The translations under genes were made by a program, and so were the position numbers. Below the pieces are notes generated by a model. The model was not told where the DNA came from. It made no database searches and saw only the letters and a program-made list of their open reading frames with translations. Shown here in pieces: positions 9,308 to 18,205 of a stretch of 33,639 nucleotides of DNA. The DNA is from Acidihalobacter prosperus (GTDB taxonomy: Bacteria; Pseudomonadota; Gammaproteobacteria; DSM-5130; Acidihalobacteraceae): the NCBI RefSeq assembly GCF_000754095.2, contig NZ_JQSG02000003.1, positions 713,402 through 747,040 of the forward strand, in the 5' to 3' direction. Positions within the stretch are counted from its first letter, which is position 1, and every line of letters begins with the position of its first letter.

Positions 9308-9389
9308 ACAAGCATCCAGCCTACTGCCGGCCGCATATTCCGTCCAGGCATAAGCATGTAATAAATCGATCTTTGTTTGGAATAAGCAT
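9308..9389. promoter_or_regulatory. Candidate CysB-binding direct repeats
   Basis: In the divergent cysB/tauE spacer, ACAAGCAT (9308-9315), ATAAGCAT (9350-9357) and ATAAGCAT (9382-9389) occur in the same orientation. Starts are 42 and 32 bp apart, close to four and three helical turns. Phased repeats of this kind suit a LysR-type tetramer. The repeats are seen; assignment to CysB is inferred from position. Confidence 0.45.
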
Positions 9390-9430
9390 CGTCGGTAGTG
9401 TCTGCAGCGTACTTCACCGCAGGCACGGAC

Positions 9431-10180
9431 ATGGACTGGACGCTCGTCACCACCGGATTGCTGATCGCCGCCCTGATTGCCGTCACCGGCATCGGCGGCG
9501 GCTCGCTGATGACGCCCGCACTGATCCTCGGCTGCGGCCTTGCGCCCACCACCGCGGTGGGCACCGACCTGCTGTATGCGACGTTCACCAAGAGCGGTGC
9601 CCTACTGGCCTATGCGCGTGATAGGCGCGTCGACTGGGCGACGGTCGGCTGGCTGCTGGCCGGCGGTGTGCCGGGCGTGGCCGCCGCGCATTTGTTTCTG
9701 AGTTCGTTTCACGACGCCGCGCTGCAGGACCGCCTGGTCGGCACCGCGGTCGCTTGCGTGCTCGCCCTGAGCGCGCTCGGGCTGTTGCTGCCGCGTCGAC
9801 GCGGTCATGTCGCTAGGCCACCCGCCGCCATTCGACGCTGGCTGATCGCCAGCGGCGCCACCGTGGCCGTGCTGGTCACGCTGTCGTCCATCGGCGCGGG
9901 CACGCTGACCGGCGCCCTGCTAACGCTCCTTTATCCCGAACGCCCGCTGGCCGAGATCGTCGGCACCGAACTGGCCATGGCCGTGCCGCTGGCCGCGCTG
10001 GCCGCGGGCGCGCACTTCCTTTCGGGACAGGTCGACTGGCGCGCCGCCGTCGATCTGTCCATCGGCTCGCTGCCCGGCATCTGGCTTGGGCGGCAGCTGA
10101 TGCACCGCCTCCCCGATCGATGGCTGCGCCTTGCCACGGCCGCGTTGCTGGCCGGCGCTTCGATCACGCTCATCGCCTGA
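9431..10180 (+). CDS. TauE/SafE-family membrane permease
   Basis: A hydrophobic protein of 249 residues with about seven or eight membrane segments. The first repeat has LIAALIAVTGIGGGSLMTPA and LAPTTAVGTDLLYATFTKSG (about residues 8-55). The second has SSIGAGTLTGALLTLLYPER and EIVGTELAMAVPLAALAAG (about 143-190), the two-fold internal repeat of the TauE/SafE/YfcA family. Members move small sulfur or organic anions such as sulfite or sulfoacetate. As first gene of the sulfate-assimilation operon it may export surplus sulfite or take up a sulfur anion; direction is not shown by sequence. A GTG at 9398 in the same frame lacks a ribosome site; ATG 9431 also has only a weak one. Confidence 0.85.
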   Translation: MDWTLVTTGLLIAALIAVTGIGGGSLMTPALILGCGLAPTTAVGTDLLYATFTKSGALLAYARDRRVDWATVGWLLAGGVPGVAAAHLFLSSFHDAALQDRLVGTAVACVLALSALGLLLPRRRGHVARPPAAIRRWLIASGATVAVLVTLSSIGAGTLTGALLTLLYPERPLAEIVGTELAMAVPLAALAAGAHFLSGQVDWRAAVDLSIGSLPGIWLGRQLMHRLPDRWLRLATAALLAGASITLIA

Positions 10181-10199
10181 CCGACCACGAGGACCGCTC

Positions 10200-10913
10200 A
10201 TGTCTGCGCTACCCCATAACCTGCACAACCGGATCGCCCACAGCGTCGAGATTCTGCGTCTCGCCGCAACCGCGGACGCACCCGCGACCTTTGCCAACAG
10301 CCTCGGCGCGGAGGACATCGTGCTGACGGATCTGATCTACCGCCAGGTGCCCGAGATCGACGATTTCATGCTCGATACCGGACGCCTGCCGGCGGAGACC
10401 TACGCGCTGCTGGAACAGGTGCGCGCGCGCTACGGCCGCGCCCCGCGTATCTACTGCCCGGACACCGAGGCGCTCGAAACCTTCGTCAACGCGTTCGGCG
10501 CGAATGCGTTCTACGACAGCGTGGCGCTGCGCAAGCGCTGCTGCGCGATCCGCAAGATCGAGCCGCTGCGCCGCGCCCTGCATGGATACAAGTCCTGGGT
10601 GACGGGCCTGCGCCGCGAACAGTCGGTGACCCGGCTCGCCCTGGACGTGCGCGAATGGGACGAGGGCAACGGCCTGTTCAAGTTCAATCCGCTGGCCGAC
10701 TGGAGCGAGGCGGAAATCTGGGGATACATCCGCAGCCGCGATCTGCCCTACAACACGCTGCACGACCGGCATTACCCCAGCATCGGCTGCGCACCCTGCA
10801 CGCGCGCCATCGCGCAGGGCGAGGACGTGCGCGCGGGACGCTGGTGGTGGGAGCAGCCCGAATCCAAGGAATGCGGCCTGCACCGCTACGTCGACGGGAA
10901 CGCGAGCGCATGA
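10200..10913 (+). CDS. cysH: Assimilatory APS reductase (4Fe-4S type)
   Basis: A 237-residue phosphoadenylyl/adenylyl-sulfate reductase-family enzyme. The P-loop-like nucleotide site includes FANSLGAEDIVLTDLI, and DTGRLPAETY follows (about 32-70). Two cysteine pairs, RKRCCAI (Cys114/115) and GCAPC (Cys197/200), ligate the 4Fe-4S cluster. They mark the APS-using form (EC 1.8.4.10), because E. coli-type PAPS reductases lack them. The catalytic Cys is in KECGLH (Cys225). It reduces APS to sulfite with thioredoxin or similar. ATG 10200 follows GAGGA at about 8 nt. The stop overlaps the cysJ start (ATGA). APS specificity agrees with the absence of cysC (APS kinase) from the operon. Confidence 0.93.
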   Translation: MSALPHNLHNRIAHSVEILRLAATADAPATFANSLGAEDIVLTDLIYRQVPEIDDFMLDTGRLPAETYALLEQVRARYGRAPRIYCPDTEALETFVNAFGANAFYDSVALRKRCCAIRKIEPLRRALHGYKSWVTGLRREQSVTRLALDVREWDEGNGLFKFNPLADWSEAEIWGYIRSRDLPYNTLHDRHYPSIGCAPCTRAIAQGEDVRAGRWWWEQPESKECGLHRYVDGNASA

Positions 10914-12700
10914 GCACGGTTGTCGAAATGCCTCAGCGGATTTCCGCGCCACTGCTCGACGAGCGTCAGTTTCAGGATCTGCGGCGCTTCGCTGGGGCCC
11001 TGAACCCCGAGCAGCTGCTGTGGGCCAGCGGCTATCTCGCCGGGCTGCAGGGCTCGACGTCCGCGCTGCCGGCCACGCAGCCCGCGGCCGAAAACGTGCG
11101 CCTCGCGGTGCTCTACGGCTCGCAGACCGGGACCGCCGCGGCCCTGGCCGAACGCGTGGCGCGCCGCGCCAGCGCGCTCGGCTTTGCGGCCGAGGCCCTA
11201 GACATGCGGAGCTACCGACGCGCGCGGCTGCGCGAGGACCGCAACCTGCTGGTCGTCGTCAGCACCCAGGGCGACGGCGAGCCGCCGGACGGCGCGCAGG
11301 AGCTGCACGCGCTGCTGACCGGACCGCGCGTGCCGGACCTGACCGGCACGCGCTACGCCGTGCTCGCCCTGGGAGACGCGAGTTACCCGCGTTTCTGCCA
11401 GACGGGCCGGGAATTCGATGAGGCGTTGGTCGCCGCCGGCGCCACGCGCCTCGCCGAACGCGTCGATTGCGATGTGGACTACGAGGACGACGCGCAGGCC
11501 TGGGCCGAACGCGTCCTGGGCTTGTTCGACGGGCCGCGAAGCGAGGCGTCGACGGTATCCGTCGTGTCCGCGGCCACTGAACAGGTCTCGTGGACGCGGC
11601 ACAGGCCCTTCGCCGCGCCGCTACTCGAACGCCTGCCGCTGACCGCCGAGGGCTCGACCCGTCGCGTGTGGCACCTGGAGCTGGATCTGGCCGGCTCGGG
11701 CATCGAGTTCGCCGCCGGCGACTGCCTCTCCATCGTGCCGTCGAACCCGCCCGAACTGGTGGACTCGCTGGTGACCCGGCTGGGTCTGAACGGCGACGCC
11801 ACGATCGCAACCCGGCATGGCGAGTGCACGCTGGCCGAGGCGCTCGCCTCGCGCTACGAAATCTCGCGGCTGACGCGCCCCCTGGTGGAACGCTACGCCG
11901 AGCTCGCCGACTCGAACGCATTGCGCGGACTGGCGCGCGACGATAAAGCGCTGACCGCATGGATGACCGGGCGCGACGTGCTCGATCTGATCCAGGAGCA
12001 TCCGGCGCGCGACCTGTCCGCGCAGGATTTCGGCGATCTGCTGCGTGTGCTGCCCGCGCGGCGCTACTCCATCGCCTCCAGCCCGCTCACCTATCCCGAC
12101 GAGGCCCACCTGGCCGTGGCGCCGGTGCGTTGGGAGAGCCGCGGCCGGGTGCGCCTGGGGGTGGCCTCGACCCTGCTGGTCGAACGTCTGGCCGAAGGCG
12201 GGGAGGTGCCGGTGTTCATCGAAGGACACGCAGCCTTCCGCCTGCCGGAAGACCCGGCGCACCCGATCATCCTGATCGGCGCCGGCACCGGCGTCGCGCC
12301 CTATCGCGCCTTCCTGCAGGAGCGCGAGGCGCTGGGCGCGCAGGGGCGCAACTGGCTGTTTTTCGGCGACCGCAATCGTCGCACCGACTTCCTCTATCAG
12401 CGCGAATGGCTGCAGTGGCTGGAGGGCGGCCTGCTGACCCGTCTGGACGTGGCCTTCTCGCGCGACCAGCCGCGCAAAGTCTACGTGCAGGACCGCCTGC
12501 GCGAGCGCGGCGCCGAGGTTTATGCCTGGCTTGAAGAGGGCGCGGCGATCTATGTCTGCGGCTCGGAGCGGCTGGGCCATGACGTGCACCAGGCATTGAT
12601 CGATCTGGTCGGCGCGGCCGGCGGGCTGACCGCCGAACGGGCCGAGGGCTACGTCGAGGACCTCAAGCACACCGGGAGATACCACCGCGATGTCTACTGA
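10910..12700 (+). CDS. cysJ: NADPH-sulfite reductase flavoprotein (alpha) subunit
   Basis: A 596-residue diflavin reductase that passes electrons from NADPH through FAD and FMN to CysI. Domains in order: flavodoxin (about 65-200; [45 protein letters not shown]); FAD/connecting domain (about 225-440; [12 protein letters not shown]); NADP-binding domain ([49 protein letters not shown]); and the conserved C-terminus [11 protein letters not shown] chose ATG 10910, which overlaps the cysH stop. A longer in-frame extension to 10655 would lie inside cysH and is not real. Its end overlaps cysI by 11 bp. Length matches E. coli CysJ (599). Confidence 0.95.
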   Translation: MSTVVEMPQRISAPLLDERQFQDLRRFAGALNPEQLLWASGYLAGLQGSTSALPATQPAAENVRLAVLYGSQTGTAAALAERVARRASALGFAAEALDMRSYRRARLREDRNLLVVVSTQGDGEPPDGAQELHALLTGPRVPDLTGTRYAVLALGDASYPRFCQTGREFDEALVAAGATRLAERVDCDVDYEDDAQAWAERVLGLFDGPRSEASTVSVVSAATEQVSWTRHRPFAAPLLERLPLTAEGSTRRVWHLELDLAGSGIEFAAGDCLSIVPSNPPELVDSLVTRLGLNGDATIATRHGECTLAEALASRYEISRLTRPLVERYAELADSNALRGLARDDKALTAWMTGRDVLDLIQEHPARDLSAQDFGDLLRVLPARRYSIASSPLTYPDEAHLAVAPVRWESRGRVRLGVASTLLVERLAEGGEVPVFIEGHAAFRLPEDPAHPIILIGAGTGVAPYRAFLQEREALGAQGRNWLFFGDRNRRTDFLYQREWLQWLEGGLLTRLDVAFSRDQPRKVYVQDRLRERGAEVYAWLEEGAAIYVCGSERLGHDVHQALIDLVGAAGGLTAERAEGYVEDLKHTGRYHRDVY

Positions 12701-14384
12701 AAAACCGCTTTCCGATGTCGAGCGCATCAAGGCCGCGAGCCGCGGCCTGCGCGGCAGTCTGGTCGAGAGTCTGGCGCTGGGCCACACCGGCGCGGTGCAC
12801 GCCGACGACACGCAGGTGATCAAGTTTCACGGCATCTACCAGCAGGACGACCGCGACCTGCGCGCCGAGCGCCAGCGCCGCAAGCTGGAGCCGCAGTATC
12901 AGTTCATGGCTCGCCTGCGTCTGCCCGGCGGCGTGCTGAGCAGCGCGCAATGGCTGGCATTGGGGCGCATCGCCCGCGAAAACGGCAACGGCAGCCTGCG
13001 CATCACCAGCCGCCAGAGCATCCAGTTCCACGGCCTGTTCAAGCAGGACCTCAAGCCGGCCGTGCAGGCACTGGACCGCGTGCTGCTGGACACCATCAGC
13101 ACCTGCGGCGACATCAACCGCAACGTCATCGCCTGCGCCAATCCGAACCGCTCGAACCTGCACGGCGCGGTGTACGGCTGGGCATGCCGCATCGCCGAAC
13201 GCCTGCTGCCCGGATCGCGCGCCTATCACGAGATCTGGCTGGAGGGCGAGCCGGTGGTGCAGTCGGAGCCCGAACCGCTGTACGGACCGACCTACCTGCC
13301 GCGCAAGTTCAAGATCGCCCTGGCCATCCCGCCGTCCAACGACGTGGACGTGTTCGCCCACGACCTGGGTTTCATCGCCATCGAGGAGCACGGCCGCCTC
13401 GCCGGGTTCAACGTCACCGTCGGCGGCGGGCTGGGGCGCAGCCACACCAACGCGGAGACCTATCCGCGCGTGGCTGACGTAATCGGCTTCTGCACGCCGG
13501 AGCAGGTGCTCGCCGTGACCGAGGCGGTGGTCGCCGCGCAGCGCGATCACGGCAACCGCAGCGACCGCGCCCAGGCCCGTCTCAAGTACACCATCGACCG
13601 CATGGGGCTGGACGCCTTCGTCGCGGACGTGACGCGCCGCTGCGGCTTCGCGCTGGCGCCCGCACGGCCAGCCCGTTTCGACACCTCCGGCGATGAGTTC
13701 GGCTGGGTCGAACATGCCGACGGCACGGCCAGCCTCACGCTTTACGTGCCGGGCGGACGCATCGTGGACGACCGCCCGGAATACCTGCCGCTGAGCGATC
13801 TGGACGAACTCGTCGAAGCCCACGGCGGCGAACTGCGCCTGACCTGCAACCAGAATCTGGTGCTGGTCGGCGTCACGCCCGAGGCGCGCCCTCGCATCGA
13901 AACGCTGCTCGCCCGTCGCGCGCTGGATCTGGCGCCGCGGCGCACATCGCTGGAGACCGGCGCCATGGCCTGCGTCGCCCTGCCCACCTGCCCGCTGGCG
14001 ATGGCCGAAAGCGAGCGCTACCTGCCGCAACTGACCCGCCGACTCAACGGGCTGCTGGACGAGTTCGGCCTGGCGCGCGAGGACCTGTCGCTGCGCATGA
14101 CCGGCTGCCCCAATGGCTGCGCCCGGCCGTACCTGGCCGAGATCGGCCTGGTCGGCAAGGCACCGGGGCTCTACGACCTGTATCTGGGCAGCGACCGCGC
14201 CGGCACCCGGCTCAACACGCGGGTGCGCGAGGCCGTGGACGAGGCCGCGCTGATCGACACCCTGCGTCCGCTGTTCGCGCGCTTTGCCGAGGAACGCGCC
14301 GCGGACGAAGGCTTCGGCGATTTTCTGCACCGCCTCGAACTGATCGAGGCCACTTCAACCACTTCACGAGGAACCCGCGCATGA
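12690..14384 (+). CDS. cysI: Sulfite reductase hemoprotein (beta) subunit
   Basis: A 564-residue siroheme enzyme that carries out the six-electron reduction of sulfite to sulfide with CysJ. The N-terminal half has [20 protein letters not shown], then [12 protein letters not shown], and the siroheme/substrate loop [12 protein letters not shown]. The cluster-ligating cysteines are in [16 protein letters not shown] (Cys428, Cys434) and [11 protein letters not shown] (Cys473, Cys477); the last also bridges to siroheme. [12 protein letters not shown], the other conserved ferredoxin-nitrite/sulfite reductase motif, is intact. The start overlaps cysJ by 11 bp and the stop overlaps the peroxiredoxin start (ATGA). 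Length matches E. coli CysI (570). Confidence 0.95.
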   Translation: MSTEKPLSDVERIKAASRGLRGSLVESLALGHTGAVHADDTQVIKFHGIYQQDDRDLRAERQRRKLEPQYQFMARLRLPGGVLSSAQWLALGRIARENGNGSLRITSRQSIQFHGLFKQDLKPAVQALDRVLLDTISTCGDINRNVIACANPNRSNLHGAVYGWACRIAERLLPGSRAYHEIWLEGEPVVQSEPEPLYGPTYLPRKFKIALAIPPSNDVDVFAHDLGFIAIEEHGRLAGFNVTVGGGLGRSHTNAETYPRVADVIGFCTPEQVLAVTEAVVAAQRDHGNRSDRAQARLKYTIDRMGLDAFVADVTRRCGFALAPARPARFDTSGDEFGWVEHADGTASLTLYVPGGRIVDDRPEYLPLSDLDELVEAHGGELRLTCNQNLVLVGVTPEARPRIETLLARRALDLAPRRTSLETGAMACVALPTCPLAMAESERYLPQLTRRLNGLLDEFGLAREDLSLRMTGCPNGCARPYLAEIGLVGKAPGLYDLYLGSDRAGTRLNTRVREAVDEAALIDTLRPLFARFAEERAADEGFGDFLHRLELIEATSTTSRGTRA

Positions 14385-15013
14385 CCCTGCAGCTCAATCA
14401 GACCGTCCCCGACTTCAGCGTCGCGACCACCGAAGGCCCCATCGACTTCCACGACTGGATCGGCGACCAGTGGGCGATCCTGTTCTCGCACCCGGCCGAC
14501 TACACGCCGGTATGCACCACCGAGCTGGGCGAGGCCTCGCGCCTGCAGCCGGAATTCGCGGCGCGCGGCGTGAAGCTGATCGGCCTGTCCGTCGACCCGC
14601 TAGACGATCACCTCGGCTGGGCCGACGACATCCGCGATACCCAGGGCCATGCGCTGAATTTCCCGCTGATCGCCGACCAGGATCGCATCGTGTCGACGGC
14701 CTACGGCATGGTGCACCCCGAGGCGGACCCCAAGGTGACGGTGCGCGCCGTGTTCGTGATCGACCCGCAGAAGCGCCTGCGCCTGAGCCTCACCTACCCG
14801 CCTTCGGTGGGACGCAATTTCGACGAGATCCTGCGCGTGGTCGACGCCCTGCAGACCAGCGACCGCGCGACGGTGGCCACCCCGGTGAACTGGCGCCCGG
14901 GCGAGCGCGTGATCATTCCGCCGGCGGTCTCCGACGAGCGTGCGCGCGAGCTGTTCCCGCAGGGCTGGGAAGCGCCGCGCCCGTATCTGCGCTACACGCT
15001 GCTGCCGAGCTGA
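14381..15013 (+). CDS. 1-Cys peroxiredoxin (Prx6 subfamily)
   Basis: A 210-residue thiol peroxidase. The peroxidatic cysteine is Cys45 in [14 protein letters not shown], with the supporting Thr and later Arg of the peroxiredoxin fold. The long C-terminal part ([17 protein letters not shown], then [15 protein letters not shown]) is characteristic of the Prx6/AhpC-TSA 1-Cys group, and no resolving cysteine is seen. It reduces hydrogen peroxide and alkyl hydroperoxides in the cytoplasm. Its ATG overlaps the cysI stop by 4 bp, so it is a true member of the operon. It may protect the oxygen-sensitive Fe-S and siroheme enzymes or deal with peroxide from the diflavin reductase; that link is inferred. 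No disruption is visible. Confidence 0.92.
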   Translation: MTLQLNQTVPDFSVATTEGPIDFHDWIGDQWAILFSHPADYTPVCTTELGEASRLQPEFAARGVKLIGLSVDPLDDHLGWADDIRDTQGHALNFPLIADQDRIVSTAYGMVHPEADPKVTVRAVFVIDPQKRLRLSLTYPPSVGRNFDEILRVVDALQTSDRATVATPVNWRPGERVIIPPAVSDERARELFPQGWEAPRPYLRYTLLPS

Positions 15014-15015
15014 CC

Positions 15016-16440
15016 ATGCACTGGTATCCCGTGTTCTGGAATCTGCGTGGTCGCTCCGTGCTCGTGGTCGGCGGCGGCAAGGTGGCCGCGCGCAAGGTCA
15101 GGGCGCTGCTCCGTTCAGGCGCATCGGTGTGCGTCGCGGCCGAGCGCCTCGGCGCGGAGCTGCGCGACGATCTGGAGGCGGGACGCATTGCGCACGTCGC
15201 CGGCCGCTATGCCGGCGACGTGCTGCGCGGACGGCATCTGGCGATCGCCGCCACCGACGACCCCGAGACCAACCGCCGTGTCGCCGTCGATGCGCGCGCG
15301 GCGGGCGTTCCGGTCAATGTGGTGGACGATCCGCAGCACTGCGACTTCATCCTGCCGGCCATCGTGGACCGTTCGCCGCTGCTCGTGGCGATCTCGTCCG
15401 GCGGGCAGGCGCCGATGCTGGCGCGCCACGTCAAGACCTGGATCGAGGCGCGACTGCCGTACTCGCTGTCGTCCGCAGCCGAACTGATGGGTGGGCTGCG
15501 CGAGCGGGTCAAGGCGCGCTTCTCCACGCTGCCCGCGCGGCGCACGTGCTGGGAACGCGTGCTGGGCGGCCCCGAGCTGACACTGATCGACGCGCACCGG
15601 GTACGCGACGCCTGGCATGAACTGGAGCAGGACGCCGAAGCTGCGCCCCCGCCGGTCGCGCTGGTCGGCGCCGGACCCGGCGACCCGCAATTGCTCACGC
15701 TCAGGGCATTGCAACTGATTCAGGGCTGCGACGTGGTGCTGTACGACGCCCTGGTATCCGCGCCGATTATGGAGCTGGTACGCCCGGAGGCCGAGCGCGT
15801 GTTCGTCGGCAAGCGCGCCGGCGGCGTGCATACCCCGCAGCATGAGATCCAACGGCAGATGATCGATTACGCCCGCCAGGGACTGCGCTTGGTCCGCCTG
15901 AAGGGCGGCGATCCGATGGTCTTCGGCCGCGGCGGCGAGGAGGCCGAGGCCCTGGCGCGCGCGGGCATCGCCTTCGAGGTCGTGCCCGGCATCAGCGCCG
16001 CAAACGGCTGCGCCGCCTATGCGGGCATACCGCTGACCCACCGCGAACTTGCGCACACCGTGGTAATCACCTCCGGATACGCCCATCCGGACGGCAGCGA
16101 ACACGACTGGGGCGCACTGGCCAAGCGTCAGCACACCCTGGTGTTCTACATGCCGCTGCACGAACTAGATTTGATCTGCACCCAGCTCACCGCGTACGGC
16201 CTGCCGCCCGACTGGCCGGCAGCGCTGGTCGCCGAAGGGACACAGACCGGGCAGCAGGTACTGCTCGGCACGCTGAGCACGCTGCCGCGACTGGCGGAGC
16301 AGCGCGAGATCCCCGCACCGGCCCTGCTGATGGTCGGCAAGACCACCGCGCTCGCGGAAAGACTGCATTGGTACGGCACTCCGCCGGTTATCGCGCGCCC
16401 GCAACGCGAACGGCGCGAAGCCGTATACGCCCTGCTTTGA
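15016..16440 (+). CDS. cysG: Siroheme synthase (trifunctional CysG)
   Basis: A 474-residue fusion. Residues about 1-205 are the precorrin-2 dehydrogenase/sirohydrochlorin ferrochelatase module: SVLVVGGGKVAARKVRALL is the NAD site, and NVVDDPQHCDFILPAIV and AISSGGQAPMLARHVK are CysG-B motifs. Residues about 213-455 are uroporphyrinogen-III C-methyltransferase: VALVGAGPGDPQLLTLRAL, LVRLKGGDPMVFGRGGEEAE, EVVPGISAANGCAAYAGIPL and VITSGYAHPDG. Together they turn uroporphyrinogen III into siroheme, the cofactor of CysI two genes upstream. ATG 15016 lies 2 nt after the peroxiredoxin stop, so coupling is likely. An apparent upstream extension in frame lies inside the previous gene. Confidence 0.94.
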   Translation: MHWYPVFWNLRGRSVLVVGGGKVAARKVRALLRSGASVCVAAERLGAELRDDLEAGRIAHVAGRYAGDVLRGRHLAIAATDDPETNRRVAVDARAAGVPVNVVDDPQHCDFILPAIVDRSPLLVAISSGGQAPMLARHVKTWIEARLPYSLSSAAELMGGLRERVKARFSTLPARRTCWERVLGGPELTLIDAHRVRDAWHELEQDAEAAPPPVALVGAGPGDPQLLTLRALQLIQGCDVVLYDALVSAPIMELVRPEAERVFVGKRAGGVHTPQHEIQRQMIDYARQGLRLVRLKGGDPMVFGRGGEEAEALARAGIAFEVVPGISAANGCAAYAGIPLTHRELAHTVVITSGYAHPDGSEHDWGALAKRQHTLVFYMPLHELDLICTQLTAYGLPPDWPAALVAEGTQTGQQVLLGTLSTLPRLAEQREIPAPALLMVGKTTALAERLHWYGTPPVIARPQRERREAVYALL

Positions 16441-16468
16441 TCCTCAACCCGCGACCCAGGAAATCCGC

Positions 16469-17644
16469 ATGAATACGCTCGACACCTCCGCACTCATTGC
16501 GCCTCACGGCGGGCAACTGATCGACCTCGTCGTTCCGCCTGAAGAACGCGAAGCCACGCTGCGCCGCGCCGCCACCCTGCCCAGGCTGGTGCTGAGCGCA
16601 CGCCAGCTAGCCGACCTGGAATGCCTCGCCACCGGCGTGTACTCGCCGCTGGAGGGCTTCATGTGCGAAGGAGACTATCGGCGGGTTCTGCGCGAGATGC
16701 GTCTGGCGGACGGTACGTTGTGGCCGATCCCGGTGATCTTCGACACCGATGCATCGACGCTGGCTGAAATCGGCGATGCCGCGGAAATCGCCCTGAGCTG
16801 GAACGGCCGCGTGGTCGCCACGCTGGAGATCGCCGAATCCTACCGCGCCGACAAGGCGCTGGAAGCGCTCGCGGTCTACGGCGTGGACGACGCCGAGCAC
16901 CCCGGCGTGACCGCCGTGCGCGCCCTCGGAGAGTTCTACCTCGCCGGTCGTGTGCGCCTGATCGACCCCGAGCTGCATGGCGACTTCGCGGCCTACCGCT
17001 ACACGCCGGCGCAAAGCCGCGAGGCATTCGCTCGGCGCGGCTGGCGCAGGATAGCGGCCTTCCAGACCCGCAACCCGATCCATCGCGCGCACGAATACCT
17101 GCAGAAGGTCGCGCTCGAAGGCGTGGACGGGCTGTTCGTGCATCCGCTGGTGGGCCAGACCAAGTCCGACGACATCCCCGCCGACCTGCGTATCCGCACC
17201 TACGAGGTGGTCCTGGAGCGCTACTACCCACAGGACCGCATCCTGCTCGGCGTGTTCCCGGCGGCCATGCGCTATGCCGGTCCGAGAGAGGCAATCAAAC
17301 ATGCCATCGCCCGCCAGAACTACGGCTGCAGCCACTTCATCGTCGGTCGCGATCACGCTGGCGTCGGCAGTTACTACGGAACCTACGATGCGCAGCGCAT
17401 CTTCGAGACGCTCGATCCGCAAGATCTACGCATCACGCCCCTGCCCTTCGAAAACGCCGCCTACTGCACCGAGTGCGCGCAGATGGCAACGCGCAAAACC
17501 TGCCCGCATCCGGAAGAAACCTGGCTGCAACTCTCCGGCTCACGCGTCCGCGACATGCTCCACCGCGGCATCCGCCCACCCGAGGAGTTCACCCGCCCGG
17601 AAGTCGCCGAGCTGCTTATACAAGGCACAACAATCCGCCCTTGA
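16469..17644 (+). CDS. sat: ATP sulfurylase (homo-oligomeric, Sat type)
   Basis: A 391-residue sulfate adenylyltransferase (EC 2.7.7.4) that makes APS from sulfate and ATP; in dissimilatory metabolism the same enzyme runs in reverse. Motifs are QTRNPIHRAHEYLQKVAL (nucleotide site with the HxxH-like motif), GLFVHPLVGQTKSDDIP, LLGVFPAAMRYAGPREAIKH and FIVGRDHAGVGSYYGTYDAQ. Near the C-terminus, YCTECAQMATRKTCPH supplies a probable Zn-binding Cys/His set. There is no APS-kinase fusion. AGGA precedes ATG 16469. It ends the operon. Its presence instead of cysDN, with an Fe-S APS reductase, defines a short sulfate-to-APS-to-sulfite route. Confidence 0.94.
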   Translation: MNTLDTSALIAPHGGQLIDLVVPPEEREATLRRAATLPRLVLSARQLADLECLATGVYSPLEGFMCEGDYRRVLREMRLADGTLWPIPVIFDTDASTLAEIGDAAEIALSWNGRVVATLEIAESYRADKALEALAVYGVDDAEHPGVTAVRALGEFYLAGRVRLIDPELHGDFAAYRYTPAQSREAFARRGWRRIAAFQTRNPIHRAHEYLQKVALEGVDGLFVHPLVGQTKSDDIPADLRIRTYEVVLERYYPQDRILLGVFPAAMRYAGPREAIKHAIARQNYGCSHFIVGRDHAGVGSYYGTYDAQRIFETLDPQDLRITPLPFENAAYCTECAQMATRKTCPHPEETWLQLSGSRVRDMLHRGIRPPEEFTRPEVAELLIQGTTIRP

Positions 17645-17690
17645 TAGCAGTCTGGAAGATAGCGTCTGATCGGCCCATAGTCCATTTTCT

Positions 17691-17805
17691 TGACATCCTC
17701 ACCACGGCTAAAGCCGGGGGCTCCTCCTGCGAGACGCTGATGCCCCAGCGCGAGAATGTTCCGGGTCACGTTGATGTCGCGGTCGTGGACTGCACCACAG
17801 TCCAC
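17691..17805 (-). pseudogene. TnpB (IS200/IS605 OrfB) C-terminal remnant with right end
   Basis: On the minus strand the frame reads CGAVHDRDINVTRNILALGH, the zinc-ribbon/RuvC-III end of TnpB nucleases (typical pattern CxxCG..HDRDxNAAxNI). It is cut at 17805 by the IS3-family end, so only about the last 35 residues survive. Downstream, the minus strand has GGAGCCCCCGGCTTTAGCC, with the CGGCT/AGCCG stem typical of IS605 right ends, and then a terminal-looking GATGTCAAG (about 17691). In intact elements this region is also the 3' scaffold of the TnpB guide RNA. Neither transposition nor nuclease activity is possible from this piece. Confidence 0.75.
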
Positions 17806-17842
17806 GGTAATCCCCCCATTTTTAGCTGTGTTCAGAAGTGGA
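17806..17842 (+). repeat. Left terminal inverted repeat of the IS3-family element
   Basis: GGTAATCCCCCCA at 17806-17818 and GTTCAGAAGTGGA at 17830-17842. The same two blocks occur inverted at the right end. Confidence 0.8.
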
Positions 17843-18205
17843 GGGGTTAAGCCAGCAAGGCTAGTTTCTGTTTCGGGGTGATGCCTCCAAGGGCCATGTT
17901 CGGCCGTTCGTGGTTGTAGGTCCAGAGCCAGCGCGTGGCGAAGTTCTGGACCTCGTGGATCGATTCGAACAGGTATTGCCCCAACCAGTCATAGCGTACC
18001 GTGCGGTTATAGCGTTCGATGTAGGCGTTCTGCTGCGGCTTGCCGGGCTGGATGAAGTTGAGCGCGATCTGGTGTCTGTCGGCCCACGCGGCTAACGTGG
18101 TACTGACGTATTCGGGGCCATAGTACATATCGAAGCATGAGCCGTTGGGCAGCCATCATCGAGAAGAGCATCCTGAGGGTTCTCACACACCACAGGAGAT
18201 TCGCG

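Noticed and set aside
12663-14330. 555-codon open frame antisense to cysI
   Set aside because: cysI is unmistakable on the plus strand; long antisense frames are expected in very GC-rich genes. The same applies to 11621-12823 and 15115-16161.
14470-15012. Extended N-terminus for cysG reaching back through the peroxiredoxin gene
   Set aside because: CysG begins naturally at ATG 15016 with MHWYPVFWNLRGRSVLVVGG; the upstream frame is an Arg-rich shadow.
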